Assembly (NCBI RefSeq): GCF_000210295.1
Contig: NC_026736.1
Location: forward strand, 744,001 to 808,000
DNA length: 64,000 bases
Origin: Trypanosoma brucei gambiense DAL972
Taxonomy: Eukaryota; Euglenozoa; Kinetoplastea; Trypanosomatida; Trypanosomatidae
Reading direction: 5' to 3'
Part shown: piece by piece, positions 21,283-31,053 of the stretch
Layout of the letters: each line of letters starts with the position of its first letter
Position numbering within the stretch: the stretch's first letter is position 1
Notes under the pieces: model-generated
Database searches by the model: none
What the model saw: the letters and a program-made list of their open reading frames with translations, nothing else
Told to the model about the DNA's origin: nothing
Translations under genes and position numbers: made by a program

Positions 21283-22617
21283 TTATCCCTCCTGCCCAAA
21301 CTCTTCAGTGAATTTAACATGCTGAGTAATGTCTTCACTCGATACGGAAGGACGGGCTGTGCGCAGTGCCTTGATAAAGTCCTGCATGGTCACTGGAAGC
21401 GGCATCAGTTTCTCAGACTCCGTAATATCATTCATTGTCATGGGAATGGCATTGGGGTCACCCGGCGAGCACGGCACAAGCCGATCGTTGACGGTCCGCG
21501 TTGGATCCTTCGGGTCCGGTCCCGTTACACGTTTGAAGTGAGTCGCTAACTGCACTGACCGAACGCACTCCATCATGGCATTCCGCACGACGATGCTGAT
21601 ATCACTGCCCGAGTACATTTCTGTCATTTTTGCCAAAGCGTTGCAGTCCTCATCCGTGAGGGAATGCTGAGTGTCACCGAGATGAATCTTAATCATTTGA
21701 CATCGGGCATGGGCTTGCGGAAGCGGTATGTATATACGGCGCTCGAAGCGTCGCCGTACCGCACTGTCAAGGGCCCATGGTATATTCGTTGCGCCCAGCA
21801 CTAAGACACCTTCGTCGTCGTGGCCTACTCCTTGCATCTGTACAAGGAATTCCGTTTTGATACGACGGGAGGCGTCATTCTCACCATCAGACCTCGCTGA
21901 GCAAAGAGAGTCAATCTCATCAATAAAAATAATAGCGGGTTTCCCCCCCTCCCTGTACGCCTCACGGGCCTTCTCGAAGAGGTTCCGCACCAATTTTTCC
22001 GAATCACCCAGCCAGCGGGACATCAAATCTGCACTACTAACGCTCAAGAATGTGCCGTCTGCTTCTGTCGCCACAGCCTTTGCAAGATACGACTTCCCTG
22101 TACCTGGTGGACCATACAATAAAATTCCCTTCCATGGTTTTCTGTTTCCAGTGAACAGTTGTGGGAAACGAACGGGGAGAATAACAGCCTCTTTCAAAGC
22201 CTCCTTTGCAGCCTCCAACCCCGCAATCTGAGACCACTGTACGTTGGGCTTCACACGGATAATCGCATTATCTAACCCACTTTTCAGCCGCTTATCGTCT
22301 TCTTCATCCTCCTTGGCCTTCTTCGCGGATGAAGCTGTCTTCTGCCCCACAGCACTGGAAGCTTGACCGCCACTACGGTTTGCATCGCAGTTTTCGAGGT
22401 ATTCTTTGATCTTTTCTGCCCGCTCCGTTATCTCCATCGTTTTCTTTCTCAGCAAATCCCTCTTTGTCACGTTCTTGGTCTCGTACTTAATGGCAGTAAT
22501 AAAAACCTCAATCGCCTCCATGTACCAGTGGTATGCTTCCCTGTACTCCCCTTGCTCATCGTGCCTGGCAGCTTTCTTGAATAATTCCACTGCCTTGGAC
22601 GTGAAATCAACGGACAT
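21283..22617 (-). CDS. VPS4: VPS4/SKD1 AAA ATPase (ESCRT-III disassembly)
   Basis: 444 residues, the usual VPS4 length. An N-terminal MIT three-helix domain (about 3-75, with the typical YREAYHWYMEAIEVFITAIKYE pattern broken across helices) is joined by an acidic/Lys linker to one AAA cassette. Walker A is GPPGTGKS (169-176) and Walker B is IIFIDEID (229-236). The pore-loop region is RWLGDSEK. The second region of homology ends in the arginine fingers (DSAVRRRFERR, about 284-294). A VPS4-type beta domain and C-terminal helix (DFIKALRTARPSVS) follow. VPS4 hexamers pull apart ESCRT-III filaments at endosomes and in membrane scission. The ATG at 22617 begins the MIT helix directly. Confidence 0.95.
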   Translation of the reverse strand: MSVDFTSKAVELFKKAARHDEQGEYREAYHWYMEAIEVFITAIKYETKNVTKRDLLRKKTMEITERAEKIKEYLENCDANRSGGQASSAVGQKTASSAKKAKEDEEDDKRLKSGLDNAIIRVKPNVQWSQIAGLEAAKEALKEAVILPVRFPQLFTGNRKPWKGILLYGPPGTGKSYLAKAVATEADGTFLSVSSADLMSRWLGDSEKLVRNLFEKAREAYREGGKPAIIFIDEIDSLCSARSDGENDASRRIKTEFLVQMQGVGHDDEGVLVLGATNIPWALDSAVRRRFERRIYIPLPQAHARCQMIKIHLGDTQHSLTDEDCNALAKMTEMYSGSDISIVVRNAMMECVRSVQLATHFKRVTGPDPKDPTRTVNDRLVPCSPGDPNAIPMTMNDITESEKLMPLPVTMQDFIKALRTARPSVSSEDITQHVKFTEEFGQEG

Positions 22618-22792
22618 CGGAACCTCTGAACAGAGCTATCAAATACGCGTTTCTCTCGTATCACGGATGTAAAGCTATATCTATAAAATAATGTATACGC
22701 CCACACTTGTACAGATACTTGCACGCACTTGGCTACCGCCGCAAATACACTGGCAACTCCTCTCCGTACGCAATGGGAGCTTCAGCGGTGAC

Positions 22793-22824
<32 letters not shown>

Positions 22825-23552
22825 TGATACGCCACTTACCGTGGAGAAAAGGATACGGAGCCCCTCAAACTCCTGAGGAAGAAAATAAAATAAGCAGTAG
22901 CAGCAAGAAACAACGGCAACAAGTTGGCGCACCCTCACACACGAAAAAAAAAAAAACAAGTCTTATCTTCACACTTTGGCCTCTTCCTTCGCCTTCACCT
23001 CTTCGTCTTTCTGCAACCAAACTTTAAAAAGCGATGAGGGAAAGGGAGAAATGTCACAATTGATAGAGCTTTGAGTGAAACAGACAAACAAGGACAAACG
23101 GTCCTATGCATACCGCACATATGCACACACAGTAATATATGTACTGAATGAAATGCTGACGCGCTGAGGAGTAGCGACTCCTTCCTCCCACACGCCCTTC
23201 CTCCCTCTCAAAAGGAGACGAAAACGACTTTGCAACTGACAACAACAACAATAACAAAATAAGCCTACAACACACCCCGCCCTATGAAAAAGAAAAAAAT
23301 ACACAAATGTACAGCAATACGCACGTGCGGACGAAAAGGCGGTGGGGTAGCAGAGAGCAGGTCAATTATGCGATGGGTGAGCCTGTGCAACAAAAGACGT
23401 ACACAGACACACACACACGCACGCACGTGTGGTTCCCTCTTAAGAAATGGAAAAAAAACGAAAACTTGTATAAGAAGCAACCCGATGGTATCCAACAGCA
23501 GACACACCTAAAAAGAACACGTACTTCTACGCAACGAAAACGGAAAAAAAAA
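22618..23552. other. Intergenic stretch
   Basis: VPS4 leader and the 3' flank of the kinase gene. It contains a GAT triplet array and CA-rich segments near 23400-23425. No coding region supported. Confidence 0.6.
22794..22825. repeat. (GAT)n triplet repeat
   Basis: About ten GAT/TGA units in a row, upstream of VPS4. The frames that read through it give poly-Asp or poly-His only. Confidence 0.9.
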
Positions 23553-24971
23553 TCACTTCTTCTTCAGAAGTAAACTTAACATTATGTCGGAAAGCCTCGC
23601 TTCCACCTCCGCTGCGGTTGGCCTTTCCCGAGGATCATGCCGCAACATCGCTACTATCAAGTTAACTAACTCATCCTTGTACTTACGCGGACGCCGACGG
23701 ATAGCAGTGGAGACTGCCTTTTCTAGGGAGCTTTTGGTCCAATCGGAGTCACTCAAAACCGACTGAACCCCCTTTTCATTCCGCAACGTTGCAAACTCCG
23801 GCAGTGTGGCTAACACAAATATGAGCACACCGAAACTAAATATATCAGATTTTGGGCTACCAGATGAGTCGGCCATCTCCGGCGCACGGTACTCAAATGT
23901 GGGCGATGCTTGACCAAAGAAAAGTAAATCACTCTCTTCGGCATTATCCCCACCACAAGCATGGCACAAATCAAGATCCATCAAGAGTACCTGCTCCTCA
24001 TTATTCAACAAAAGGACATTCTCAGGCTTGATATCACAATGAGCTATGGGAGGCGACTGATTGTGAAGGTATTTCAGGGCCTTCGCTATCTGAAGCGCAA
24101 TGGAGCACAGTTTCTCCTCGGATACAGGTGCCTCCTGACGTCTAATGAACTTGGAAAGATCACCCTCGGAATAGTAACGCATAACAACACTGATCTTCAG
24201 CGGGTTTTCGGAACCCATCACATCCAAGTACTCTATTACATGCCGATGTGAAAGTTTCTGCATTGTGGCTGCTTGGCGTAATCGCGCCTCATAAACTGGT
24301 CGATTGCACTCTGCAAAACGCATCTCCTTTAGCACGACAACTTCCCCATCCTTCGCTCGGCACTTGTATACCACGCCTTGGCCCCCTTCGCCTAGCTTTA
24401 CATGATCATATAGTGTACTGTATTTAGATTTCCTTTGTCCCGCCACGGAAGCAATGATTACCTTGAGTTGATCAGTCAGTTGAGTACGAACACACCTATT
24501 TTTAAGCAATCGCACGGGTGATGGGCAACATGCGAAACACTTCACCACACCGCACTCGAAGGAAAGCGGAAGACAGTGGCTACACAGAGTGTCCGCACAA
24601 ATTTCACAGTAGTGTGCATCATTCACATTCGTTATGATCCCATCACAGCGGCTACATGCGTTCATCACTTCTGCAGGCGCTTGACAACTTGTGCAAATCA
24701 CGAAGTGCGGGCGGTGCGTATACACCGTACGAACACATTGCCTACACACTTTCCTCCCACATGCAATACAAAGGTGTGTTGTTTCATTCATAAGTGGGCA
24801 TGTGGGGCACAGTTTATCAGATGATTCCACTGACTGTGCGCACTTACGGCATTGCCCGGCAGCGCTCACACAACATCTACAGAACTGACGCATGCAATCG
24901 CTGCAGCTGGCTAATGCCAGATTCGACGCGCCACATTCCCCGCACGCGGCGCTCTCCATTGTCGTTAACAT
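23553..24971 (-). CDS. Cys-rich zinc-binding / protein kinase fusion protein
   Basis: 472 residues. Residues 10-150 hold many CxxC pairs (CGEC, CSDC, CRKC, CPTC, CIAC, CRQC, CTSC, CSRC, CEIC, CSHC, CFAC), a chain of zinc-ribbon or B-box-like modules. A protein kinase domain fills 188-470: glycine loop GEGGQG (194-199), Lys215 in VVLKE, catalytic loop HCDIKPEN (311-318, Asp313 and Asn318), APE-like YRAPEM and the C-lobe SDIFSFGVLIF. The DFG motif reads DLD (332-334); the metal-binding Asp is kept but the glycine is lost. The frame extends upstream to 25229 with hydrophobic sequence. A good acceptor AG at 25122-25121 with no ATG before 24971 fixes the start; an ATG four codons later (24959) is the alternative. 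The substrate is unknown. I know no named family with this architecture. Confidence 0.82.
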   Translation of the reverse strand: MLTTMESAACGECGASNLALASCSDCMRQFCRCCVSAAGQCRKCAQSVESSDKLCPTCPLMNETTHLCIACGRKVCRQCVRTVYTHRPHFVICTSCQAPAEVMNACSRCDGIITNVNDAHYCEICADTLCSHCLPLSFECGVVKCFACCPSPVRLLKNRCVRTQLTDQLKVIIASVAGQRKSKYSTLYDHVKLGEGGQGVVYKCRAKDGEVVVLKEMRFAECNRPVYEARLRQAATMQKLSHRHVIEYLDVMGSENPLKISVVMRYYSEGDLSKFIRRQEAPVSEEKLCSIALQIAKALKYLHNQSPPIAHCDIKPENVLLLNNEEQVLLMDLDLCHACGGDNAEESDLLFFGQASPTFEYRAPEMADSSGSPKSDIFSFGVLIFVLATLPEFATLRNEKGVQSVLSDSDWTKSSLEKAVSTAIRRRPRKYKDELVNLIVAMLRHDPRERPTAAEVEARLSDIMLSLLLKKK

Positions 24972-26061
24972 CGTCGTCGTCAATATTATTATCGCAAAAA
25001 AAAGGGAAAAAAATTGGCTACACCTTTCCTTTCCGCCCTCTCCCTTTCCTCCACCCCTTAGTTGATGGTGCGCTGTTCGAGCTCCTTTAATGACACAACG
25101 GCTCTTTTCGGGGGGTATCCCTACGCAAGACAAAAATAAGTAAATAAACGTCAGTGGAGAGAAAAAGAGAAAGTGACCTGTACAAGGAAAAGATAAAGGA
25201 AATAAAACACTGCGTGCATGCACACACAAATACCAACAACAAGGTGGAAGGGAAGCCAGTAGACCTCAGTCTCCTCCCACACTTTAACATATGGGGAATA
25301 ACAAATGTGAAAAGGTGGGGAGGAGGAGTGTACCCCTTTATTGTATGTGCTGCATGCGGGCGGACGGTGCAGAAACGCATCAGCTTTGGGGAAACACAAA
25401 TAATAATTAGAAGCACCTTAACACAAAGGATGTGGCAATCAAATCGAAAGCAAGAGGTGTGGCGGCTCCACCCACTATCAGTAGAGGGGGAAAACACAGA
25501 TGATCACCACACAGAATAAAGAAGTTATAACCATTTTAAAGGTAATTGTTCTCTGCCGCTTTTTCCCCTTCTTCTCCCCAGCCCTCCTACTTTTACCGTT
25601 GATATGCCCTTCGCTGGACTAAACATACTCGTTGTCCCAATACCATCTTTCACAAGAAAGAAAAAGAAAAAAGCGAAATCTAAACATTTGTACATGACAT
25701 GAAAAATATAAGTACCCCTTTGTCCATATTTCCTCCATATTTTCTTCTCTGTTTCTTTTCTTTTTTGTTAATTCCGTTCTTTTAAAAGAAAATGCATGCT
25801 ACTACATATCATGTGCATGAAATATACATATTTCCATTCCTTCAGCTACATATCTCACCACCAAGTATAAAACCAGTGAAGCATTCTAACAAACTCCTCT
25901 AAGGTATCTCACCTTCGCTATTTTTCTTTTCTTTTTTTCTTCCCTTCTGACTGACTCCTTTTCTTTCTTGTGCCCTATTCCCCACTCAAAGGAAGGGGAT
26001 GGAAAGGGGCGAGTAGAAGAATCAGATTCCAAACAAAAATAACGAAAAAAAAATGGTGACA
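24972..26061. other. Intergenic stretch
   Basis: Kinase leader and the 3' flank of the 814-residue gene. AT-rich with homopolymers. No gene recognised. Confidence 0.6.
25121..25122 (-). promoter_or_regulatory. Predicted spliced-leader acceptor AG for the Cys-rich kinase
   Basis: The minus-strand T-rich tract TTTATTTACTTATTTTTGTC is followed by GCGTAG. No ATG occurs between this AG and 24971, giving a 149-nt leader. Confidence 0.6.
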
Positions 26062-28506
26062 CTAAGAACGCTGACGGTGCGCCTTCACCGGCTTCGATGT
26101 GCCCCTCTTGACTTTCTTTGCGTCGTAGTTTTGACGCATGAGTTCCACTATCTCAGGTTGGAAATTACAAGAGCTCTCAAACTGGCGCCTCCGATGCAAT
26201 GCGTGAGCCTCCTCCAACTCATATGGCGTCAAGTACAACCGCTTGTGGAAGGGTCCGTCACGCTCCAACGCTCTCGCGCGTGGGGAAATCTCTGGCCGGA
26301 ATGAGGGGTCGTACTTTTCGTACGGTGGGGGTTGGTGGGGCTCTAATAAGCGCTGGGAAACGGACACCGCACGGCGCGGTGAGGTTCGAGGCGGGGCTGA
26401 TTTGGGTTCTTCCTCCTTCTGTTTGCGTGCCCGCTGCTCCTTAGAAGGATGAAGCCGATCGTAGAAGGGTTTGCTGCATTCTACACCCTTCGCACGAGGC
26501 GTGATCATTGGACGGAACGAAGGCAAACTCTCCGGTGGCGGCGGCTCCCGGCGGGCCAATAGGCGCGGAGAAATACTGATTGGCCGAGAAGTCGAAACAC
26601 GAGGAGTAGGCACAGGTTTGGGTTCCTCGGGGCGCTTCCGGGCCAGTTCTTCCTTGGATGGATGGAGACGATCGTAGAAAGGCGCTTCGACCTCTAAAGC
26701 CCTTGCACGCTTTGATATGTGGGGACGGAACAACTCAAAACTGCTGTTGTTCACAAACTCCTGCAAACGCGGAGAGAGTGCCGGTGCCTCGTAGTCCTCA
26801 CCATCTGCATTCTTGTTCCGTTGAACACTAGGTCTGGCTGAATACAGCCGTTCGTGACACGGAACATCTGAGCGAGGCAGCGCCTGCGCAAACTTGGAAA
26901 TGGTGGGTTTGTAAGTGTGTTCTTTCCGATAATCCTCACCCCTTTTCGAGCGTCGGCGCTCAGGTAAACGATCGTTAGAGGCGCCCCTCGGGCTATAGCC
27001 GTAGCGATTGCCGTCAATTGTGGAATGGTACCTCCGCTGTGGTAACCGGTCATGGCCCCCCAACCTCGCGCTTCTTTCTGGGCTAACGGAATATCTTCTA
27101 CCCATGCCAGCGGTGTGCAGCCAGTCGTCGCTGTTGCTCCCTTCCTCCGCCTGGCGCTCAGAAATACCCTTTTGATGCATATCGATTATCAACCTACGAT
27201 GATAGGCTGGGATATTGAGCCTCTGGAGGGCTCTCCCGGTCCTTTCAATTTGTCGCCCACCTCCGCGTCGCACGCTCCGCTTCCTCCGAGAAGCTGTTTT
27301 GGGATCGGTGTTGAGAGAAACACATGATTTGAACAATGAAGACTCGCTGCTGTAACATCTCCGCGCTGTATATCCTTTGTGGACTCCCCCGGATTCGCGT
27401 ATGTGTCTACCGACATTCTGTAGGGTAAGTGGGGAAATTTGCGGGGAGTTTTCCTTATCGTCAGCCTCAGTGCGGTACTCATTCACAAGCTTTCGTTTCC
27501 TTTTGGTGTAGATTCCAGAAATGTCGCCGACCACAACTCTGCCATCACCCCTGTTGGTATGGAACACTTTGTGCACACTAGGAACAGGTATGTCAACGAC
27601 AACCGGCATTTGCTGACCGTCAGCACCCTCAGAAACATTTTCGCCATTCTTGTTGCCTTTTGAGCCCTCCCCATGACGGCTCGCCATCTTTCTAGGACTT
27701 CGGCTCAATTTTGCAGGTGAAGAACCCGGCTGTGGGGATAGTCCATCTCCTCCAGAAACTGATACGATGTCGTGCAGTGAACCGGCGCCGATTCCGCATT
27801 TTTCTGCCTTCTTCATGAGGGAAATCTCTTCCTCCAAATCGGTACGCTTTGACCGCGACTTCTTTTGAGTACCGTGCCGCTTCTCCCGTGTCTTCGAAGG
27901 CTTAGCTTCTGCTCCATCACCCGCCTGCGAGGTGCTCTTGCCATTAGGATCAACTTCGCGACTCGCTGGACTTACAGCAGCCGGACTTGGCTTCACAGAC
28001 GACCGCTTCGACCGCACGGCTGCCGGGTCGAGGGGGGGAGCAACGCCTGGATTGGGCGCACTCTTTTCAGCCGCAGCACCCTGCTCTTGCTCACTCTTAG
28101 ATGCACCCTCCCTCGGTGTCAGCTCCTTGGACACCTTACTACTACCCGCTGCAGCGTTTGCATTTGCGTCTCCCCCCTCAGTTGCCTCCCGAGCTGATTC
28201 ATCAGTCTTGCTTGCCGCATGAGTCGGTGTAGTAGATTCCGAAGATATCTTCTTGAAGGTTTTTTCCCCTTCCCCTTCCTTCCCTCCAGGGGATGTGCCT
28301 GAGCCATCCGCAGCGGCCTCACCTTCTTTAGGTGCTGCCTCTTCTCCCGCGCTGACACCAGCGGGGGCTGCCGCTTCTCCCGGGGCTGAGTTACCTTCCA
28401 TTGCTGCTCCTTCTGCAGCAGCCGCGGCGTCTGGCCGCACAGCAAGCGGCGCCTCAGTACTGCTGTCGCTGTCAGAACCGACAGTTAAGTTGTTGAGGGT
28501 GGCCAT
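26062..28506 (-). CDS. Large basic repeat protein with F-R-P-x-I-S-x-R-A / PFYDRL units
   Basis: 814 residues from the first ATG (28506; the frame opens at a GTG one codon earlier). Residues 1-200 are Ala/Glu/Gly/Ser/Pro-rich and likely disordered. A basic middle follows. The last third holds about five copies of one unit. The units begin TYKPTISKFAQAL, LFRPHISKRARALE, SFRPMITPRAKGVE, SFRPEISPRARALE and NFQPEIVELM, and most are followed by PFYDRLHPSKEE or a variant. Such units recur in trypanosomatid proteins that I associate with the cytoskeleton, but I cannot name this one. The product of the gene at 36.7-38.3 kb contains a related CTFKPGRPL segment. No enzyme motif, signal peptide or membrane segment. 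A structural role in the microtubule cytoskeleton is a guess. Confidence 0.8.
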   Translation of the reverse strand: MATLNNLTVGSDSDSSTEAPLAVRPDAAAAAEGAAMEGNSAPGEAAAPAGVSAGEEAAPKEGEAAADGSGTSPGGKEGEGEKTFKKISSESTTPTHAASKTDESAREATEGGDANANAAAGSSKVSKELTPREGASKSEQEQGAAAEKSAPNPGVAPPLDPAAVRSKRSSVKPSPAAVSPASREVDPNGKSTSQAGDGAEAKPSKTREKRHGTQKKSRSKRTDLEEEISLMKKAEKCGIGAGSLHDIVSVSGGDGLSPQPGSSPAKLSRSPRKMASRHGEGSKGNKNGENVSEGADGQQMPVVVDIPVPSVHKVFHTNRGDGRVVVGDISGIYTKRKRKLVNEYRTEADDKENSPQISPLTLQNVGRHIRESGGVHKGYTARRCYSSESSLFKSCVSLNTDPKTASRRKRSVRRGGGRQIERTGRALQRLNIPAYHRRLIIDMHQKGISERQAEEGSNSDDWLHTAGMGRRYSVSPERSARLGGHDRLPQRRYHSTIDGNRYGYSPRGASNDRLPERRRSKRGEDYRKEHTYKPTISKFAQALPRSDVPCHERLYSARPSVQRNKNADGEDYEAPALSPRLQEFVNNSSFELFRPHISKRARALEVEAPFYDRLHPSKEELARKRPEEPKPVPTPRVSTSRPISISPRLLARREPPPPESLPSFRPMITPRAKGVECSKPFYDRLHPSKEQRARKQKEEEPKSAPPRTSPRRAVSVSQRLLEPHQPPPYEKYDPSFRPEISPRARALERDGPFHKRLYLTPYELEEAHALHRRRQFESSCNFQPEIVELMRQNYDAKKVKRGTSKPVKAHRQRS

Positions 28507-28926
28507 CACTAAAGTGCCGGTGTAACTTCCCTCTCTTTACTGTTTATTTCGTCCCTTTTACCCCCACCTTTGGACCTGTTAACTTTATCTTCTTCTCCCA
28601 ACAAGCTATGCAAAGTATGCGCCAGGAGACCCACACCCAAAACCTTCACTTGGAAGCTATTGTTGTTTTGGAACAATGATATTTGTTAAACTTCCTTAGT
28701 TTGCGTATGCGTGTATATATATATATGTGTGTGTGTATTATTGTTTGAATTTTCCGTGAAGAAAGAACGGGAACATAAAGCAGGCGGTGTACGGTCCCTC
28801 AGAGAGTAAATAAAACAACAGAAGATCAGGTGGCGTATCCAAAGGCACTGGGGACGGGAAAAAGAACCCGAGAAAGAGACTATTTTCAGTTAGAAAAATA
28901 AAGGAAAGGAACATGAGTTTTCTGCC
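28507..28926. other. Intergenic stretch
   Basis: 3' flank of L13 copy 1 and leader of the repeat protein. A short TA/TG repeat lies at about 28712-28737. No gene. Confidence 0.6.
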
Positions 28927-29583
28927 TTACTTCTTCTCGTTCTCCTTCGCCTCCTTGCGAGCGGCACGGCGGTTGCGGGCCCTGAAGAAGCGAACAGCGC
29001 TGTGGTTCTTCTTGAGGAATTTGTACATTTTCTTGGTGGATTCCTCCTCCGTTACCTTGCGTGGGGCCTCCCGTGCGGGGGTAACCAAACCTCCAACAGC
29101 AGCTGTGCCATACCGAGAGCGGTCCTGAGTTGCAGCTTTCACCTCCTCTTCAGTTGCATCTCCCTTCTGTGGCTTCTTGCGGTTCAGGGGGAACAGCACC
29201 AACTTGCTCATATATGTCTTCAGGCGTTGCACGTTAATATTCATACCCTCCTCGCTTTTATTCTTTCGGCGACGGTCAACACGAATGCCAATCGTCCTCG
29301 CATAGCGGGGTTTCACACCAGCAGCCTTCAGCTCCTCCAACGAGAAGCCACGTCCCAAGCGCCTCTTCATGTTGTAGCGAACTGTAGGGCAATTCACCTG
29401 CGGGCGAAGTGCCTTAAGCGGACGCGGGAAGATCTTCTTCGCCTTCAACAAACGCAAGCGGCGACGGCGCTGCTTCTGCGCAGGCTGATTGAAGAACACC
29501 TTAACGTTACCCTTCTGCGAGGAGCAGGGGTTCCAGTGCTTCCTCTGGTGCACATGGGGAATCGCGTTGTTTCCCTTCGGCAT
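28927..29583 (-). CDS. RPL13: 60S ribosomal protein L13 (eL13), copy 1
   Basis: 218 residues, highly basic. It starts MPKGNNAIPHVHQRKHWNPC, the eL13 N-terminus that sits on rRNA in the large subunit, and continues with the NQPAQKQRRRRLRLLKAK block and the RPTVRYNMKRRLGRGFSLEELK block diagnostic of eL13. The frame is open to 29634, but the family start is at 29583. Protein and coding DNA appear identical to the second copy 902 bp upstream in transcription order, while flanking DNA differs. Tandem ribosomal-protein gene pairs are common in T. brucei. Confidence 0.96.
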   Translation of the reverse strand: MPKGNNAIPHVHQRKHWNPCSSQKGNVKVFFNQPAQKQRRRRLRLLKAKKIFPRPLKALRPQVNCPTVRYNMKRRLGRGFSLEELKAAGVKPRYARTIGIRVDRRRKNKSEEGMNINVQRLKTYMSKLVLFPLNRKKPQKGDATEEEVKAATQDRSRYGTAAVGGLVTPAREAPRKVTEEESTKKMYKFLKKNHSAVRFFRARNRRAARKEAKENEKK

Positions 29584-29828
29584 TGGCGCTAAAACTCTTA
29601 CGGCAATGAAAAACATTAGGGTAAATACGGCCACGACAAGAGAATAACGGACGGGCGTGCGGTCAACAGCTTTCTGACCACCAAAAAAGCAAAAAAAACA
29701 ATTTACAGGAAAGTAATGCGTCTAAACATCCCCTTTCGGATATTGCATAGAGCAAAAAAAATAAGAAAGTAGTGGTTTCGGAGAACATGCAAATGCCGCC
29801 GACGTGAACCTAAAAGAAAAAAACAAAT

Positions 29829-30485
29829 TTACTTCTTCTCGTTCTCCTTCGCCTCCTTGCGAGCGGCACGGCGGTTGCGGGCCCTGAAGAAGCGAACAGC
29901 GCTGTGGTTCTTCTTGAGGAATTTGTACATTTTCTTGGTGGATTCCTCCTCCGTTACCTTGCGTGGGGCCTCCCGTGCGGGGGTAACCAAACCTCCAACA
30001 GCAGCTGTGCCATACCGAGAGCGGTCCTGAGTTGCAGCTTTCACCTCCTCTTCAGTTGCATCTCCCTTCTGTGGCTTCTTGCGGTTCAGGGGGAACAGCA
30101 CCAACTTGCTCATATATGTCTTCAGGCGTTGCACGTTAATATTCATACCCTCCTCGCTTTTATTCTTTCGGCGACGGTCAACACGAATGCCAATCGTCCT
30201 CGCATAGCGGGGTTTCACACCAGCAGCCTTCAGCTCCTCCAACGAGAAGCCACGTCCCAAGCGCCTCTTCATGTTGTAGCGAACTGTAGGGCAATTCACC
30301 TGCGGGCGAAGTGCCTTAAGCGGACGCGGGAAGATCTTCTTCGCCTTCAACAAACGCAAGCGGCGACGGCGCTGCTTCTGCGCAGGCTGATTGAAGAACA
30401 CCTTAACGTTACCCTTCTGCGAGGAGCAGGGGTTCCAGTGCTTCCTCTGGTGCACATGGGGAATCGCGTTGTTTCCCTTCGGCAT
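29829..30485 (-). CDS. RPL13: 60S ribosomal protein L13 (eL13), copy 2
   Basis: Same 218-residue protein as copy 1, with no difference seen in the translation. The ATG at 30485 begins the family N-terminus; the 13 extra codons to 30524 are not part of eL13. The sequences outside the CDS (5' of the ATG: GCACCATGCC here, GCGCCAATGCC in copy 1; 3' of the stop) differ at once. The two mRNAs therefore carry different UTRs and could be regulated differently. Confidence 0.96.
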   Translation of the reverse strand: MPKGNNAIPHVHQRKHWNPCSSQKGNVKVFFNQPAQKQRRRRLRLLKAKKIFPRPLKALRPQVNCPTVRYNMKRRLGRGFSLEELKAAGVKPRYARTIGIRVDRRRKNKSEEGMNINVQRLKTYMSKLVLFPLNRKKPQKGDATEEEVKAATQDRSRYGTAAVGGLVTPAREAPRKVTEEESTKKMYKFLKKNHSAVRFFRARNRRAARKEAKENEKK

Positions 30486-31053
30486 GGTGCTCCTACTACC
30501 AATCCTTGCGTAAATAATATCCAATCAAAGATCAGGTTAAACACAAAGACACGGGAAAGAAAGATAAGACAAAGCCACACAAAGAATAAAAACAGAACGC
30601 CACAACGATTTTTCTGCCTCCCATGCGAGAGTCACTTTGATCCGCCGCAACGAAAATTAGTTCTTACCTCCGCAGAACAAAGAAATAAATAAACCGTTCA
30701 CTTGAGTAGTTCGTTTTCCCTCCGTTTTATGAGAGCCATACCCAACTACAGCCCTGCGACAACGATGGCACGAATAATAAAATTGGCAATAATGATAAGA
30801 GTAATAATGACGGAAATAAACCTTGCGATGACTAAGTAGATAGTAACAACTCAACTTAAAAGCACAGCCTGAATACGCCAGCGGTGCACAATGGTGCCTC
30901 AACAAAAAAGAAAAAGTGGAAAAGGCGACGAGGGTGGAAGCGAACAAAGTTATGGACAAAGCTCCTCCCCGCCCCTCCCTCACCAAAAAAAAAAAAGGAA
31001 AAACGTGGATGACGCAGGGGTTTTTCGGTAGCAACCGCTGCCGTTGTTGGAAA
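30486..31053. other. Intergenic stretch
   Basis: L13 copy 2 leader and HSP20 3' flank. A minus-strand T-run (30984-30995 as A on plus) and AT-rich sequence. The antisense L13 frame that runs into it is a shadow. Confidence 0.6.

Noticed and set aside
27439..28525. Plus-strand frames opposite the Ala/Glu-rich protein
   Set aside because: Shadow frames caused by GC-rich repetitive codons on the other strand.
29002..30692. Two long plus-strand frames opposite the L13 genes
   Set aside because: Antisense shadows; they duplicate only because the L13 genes do.
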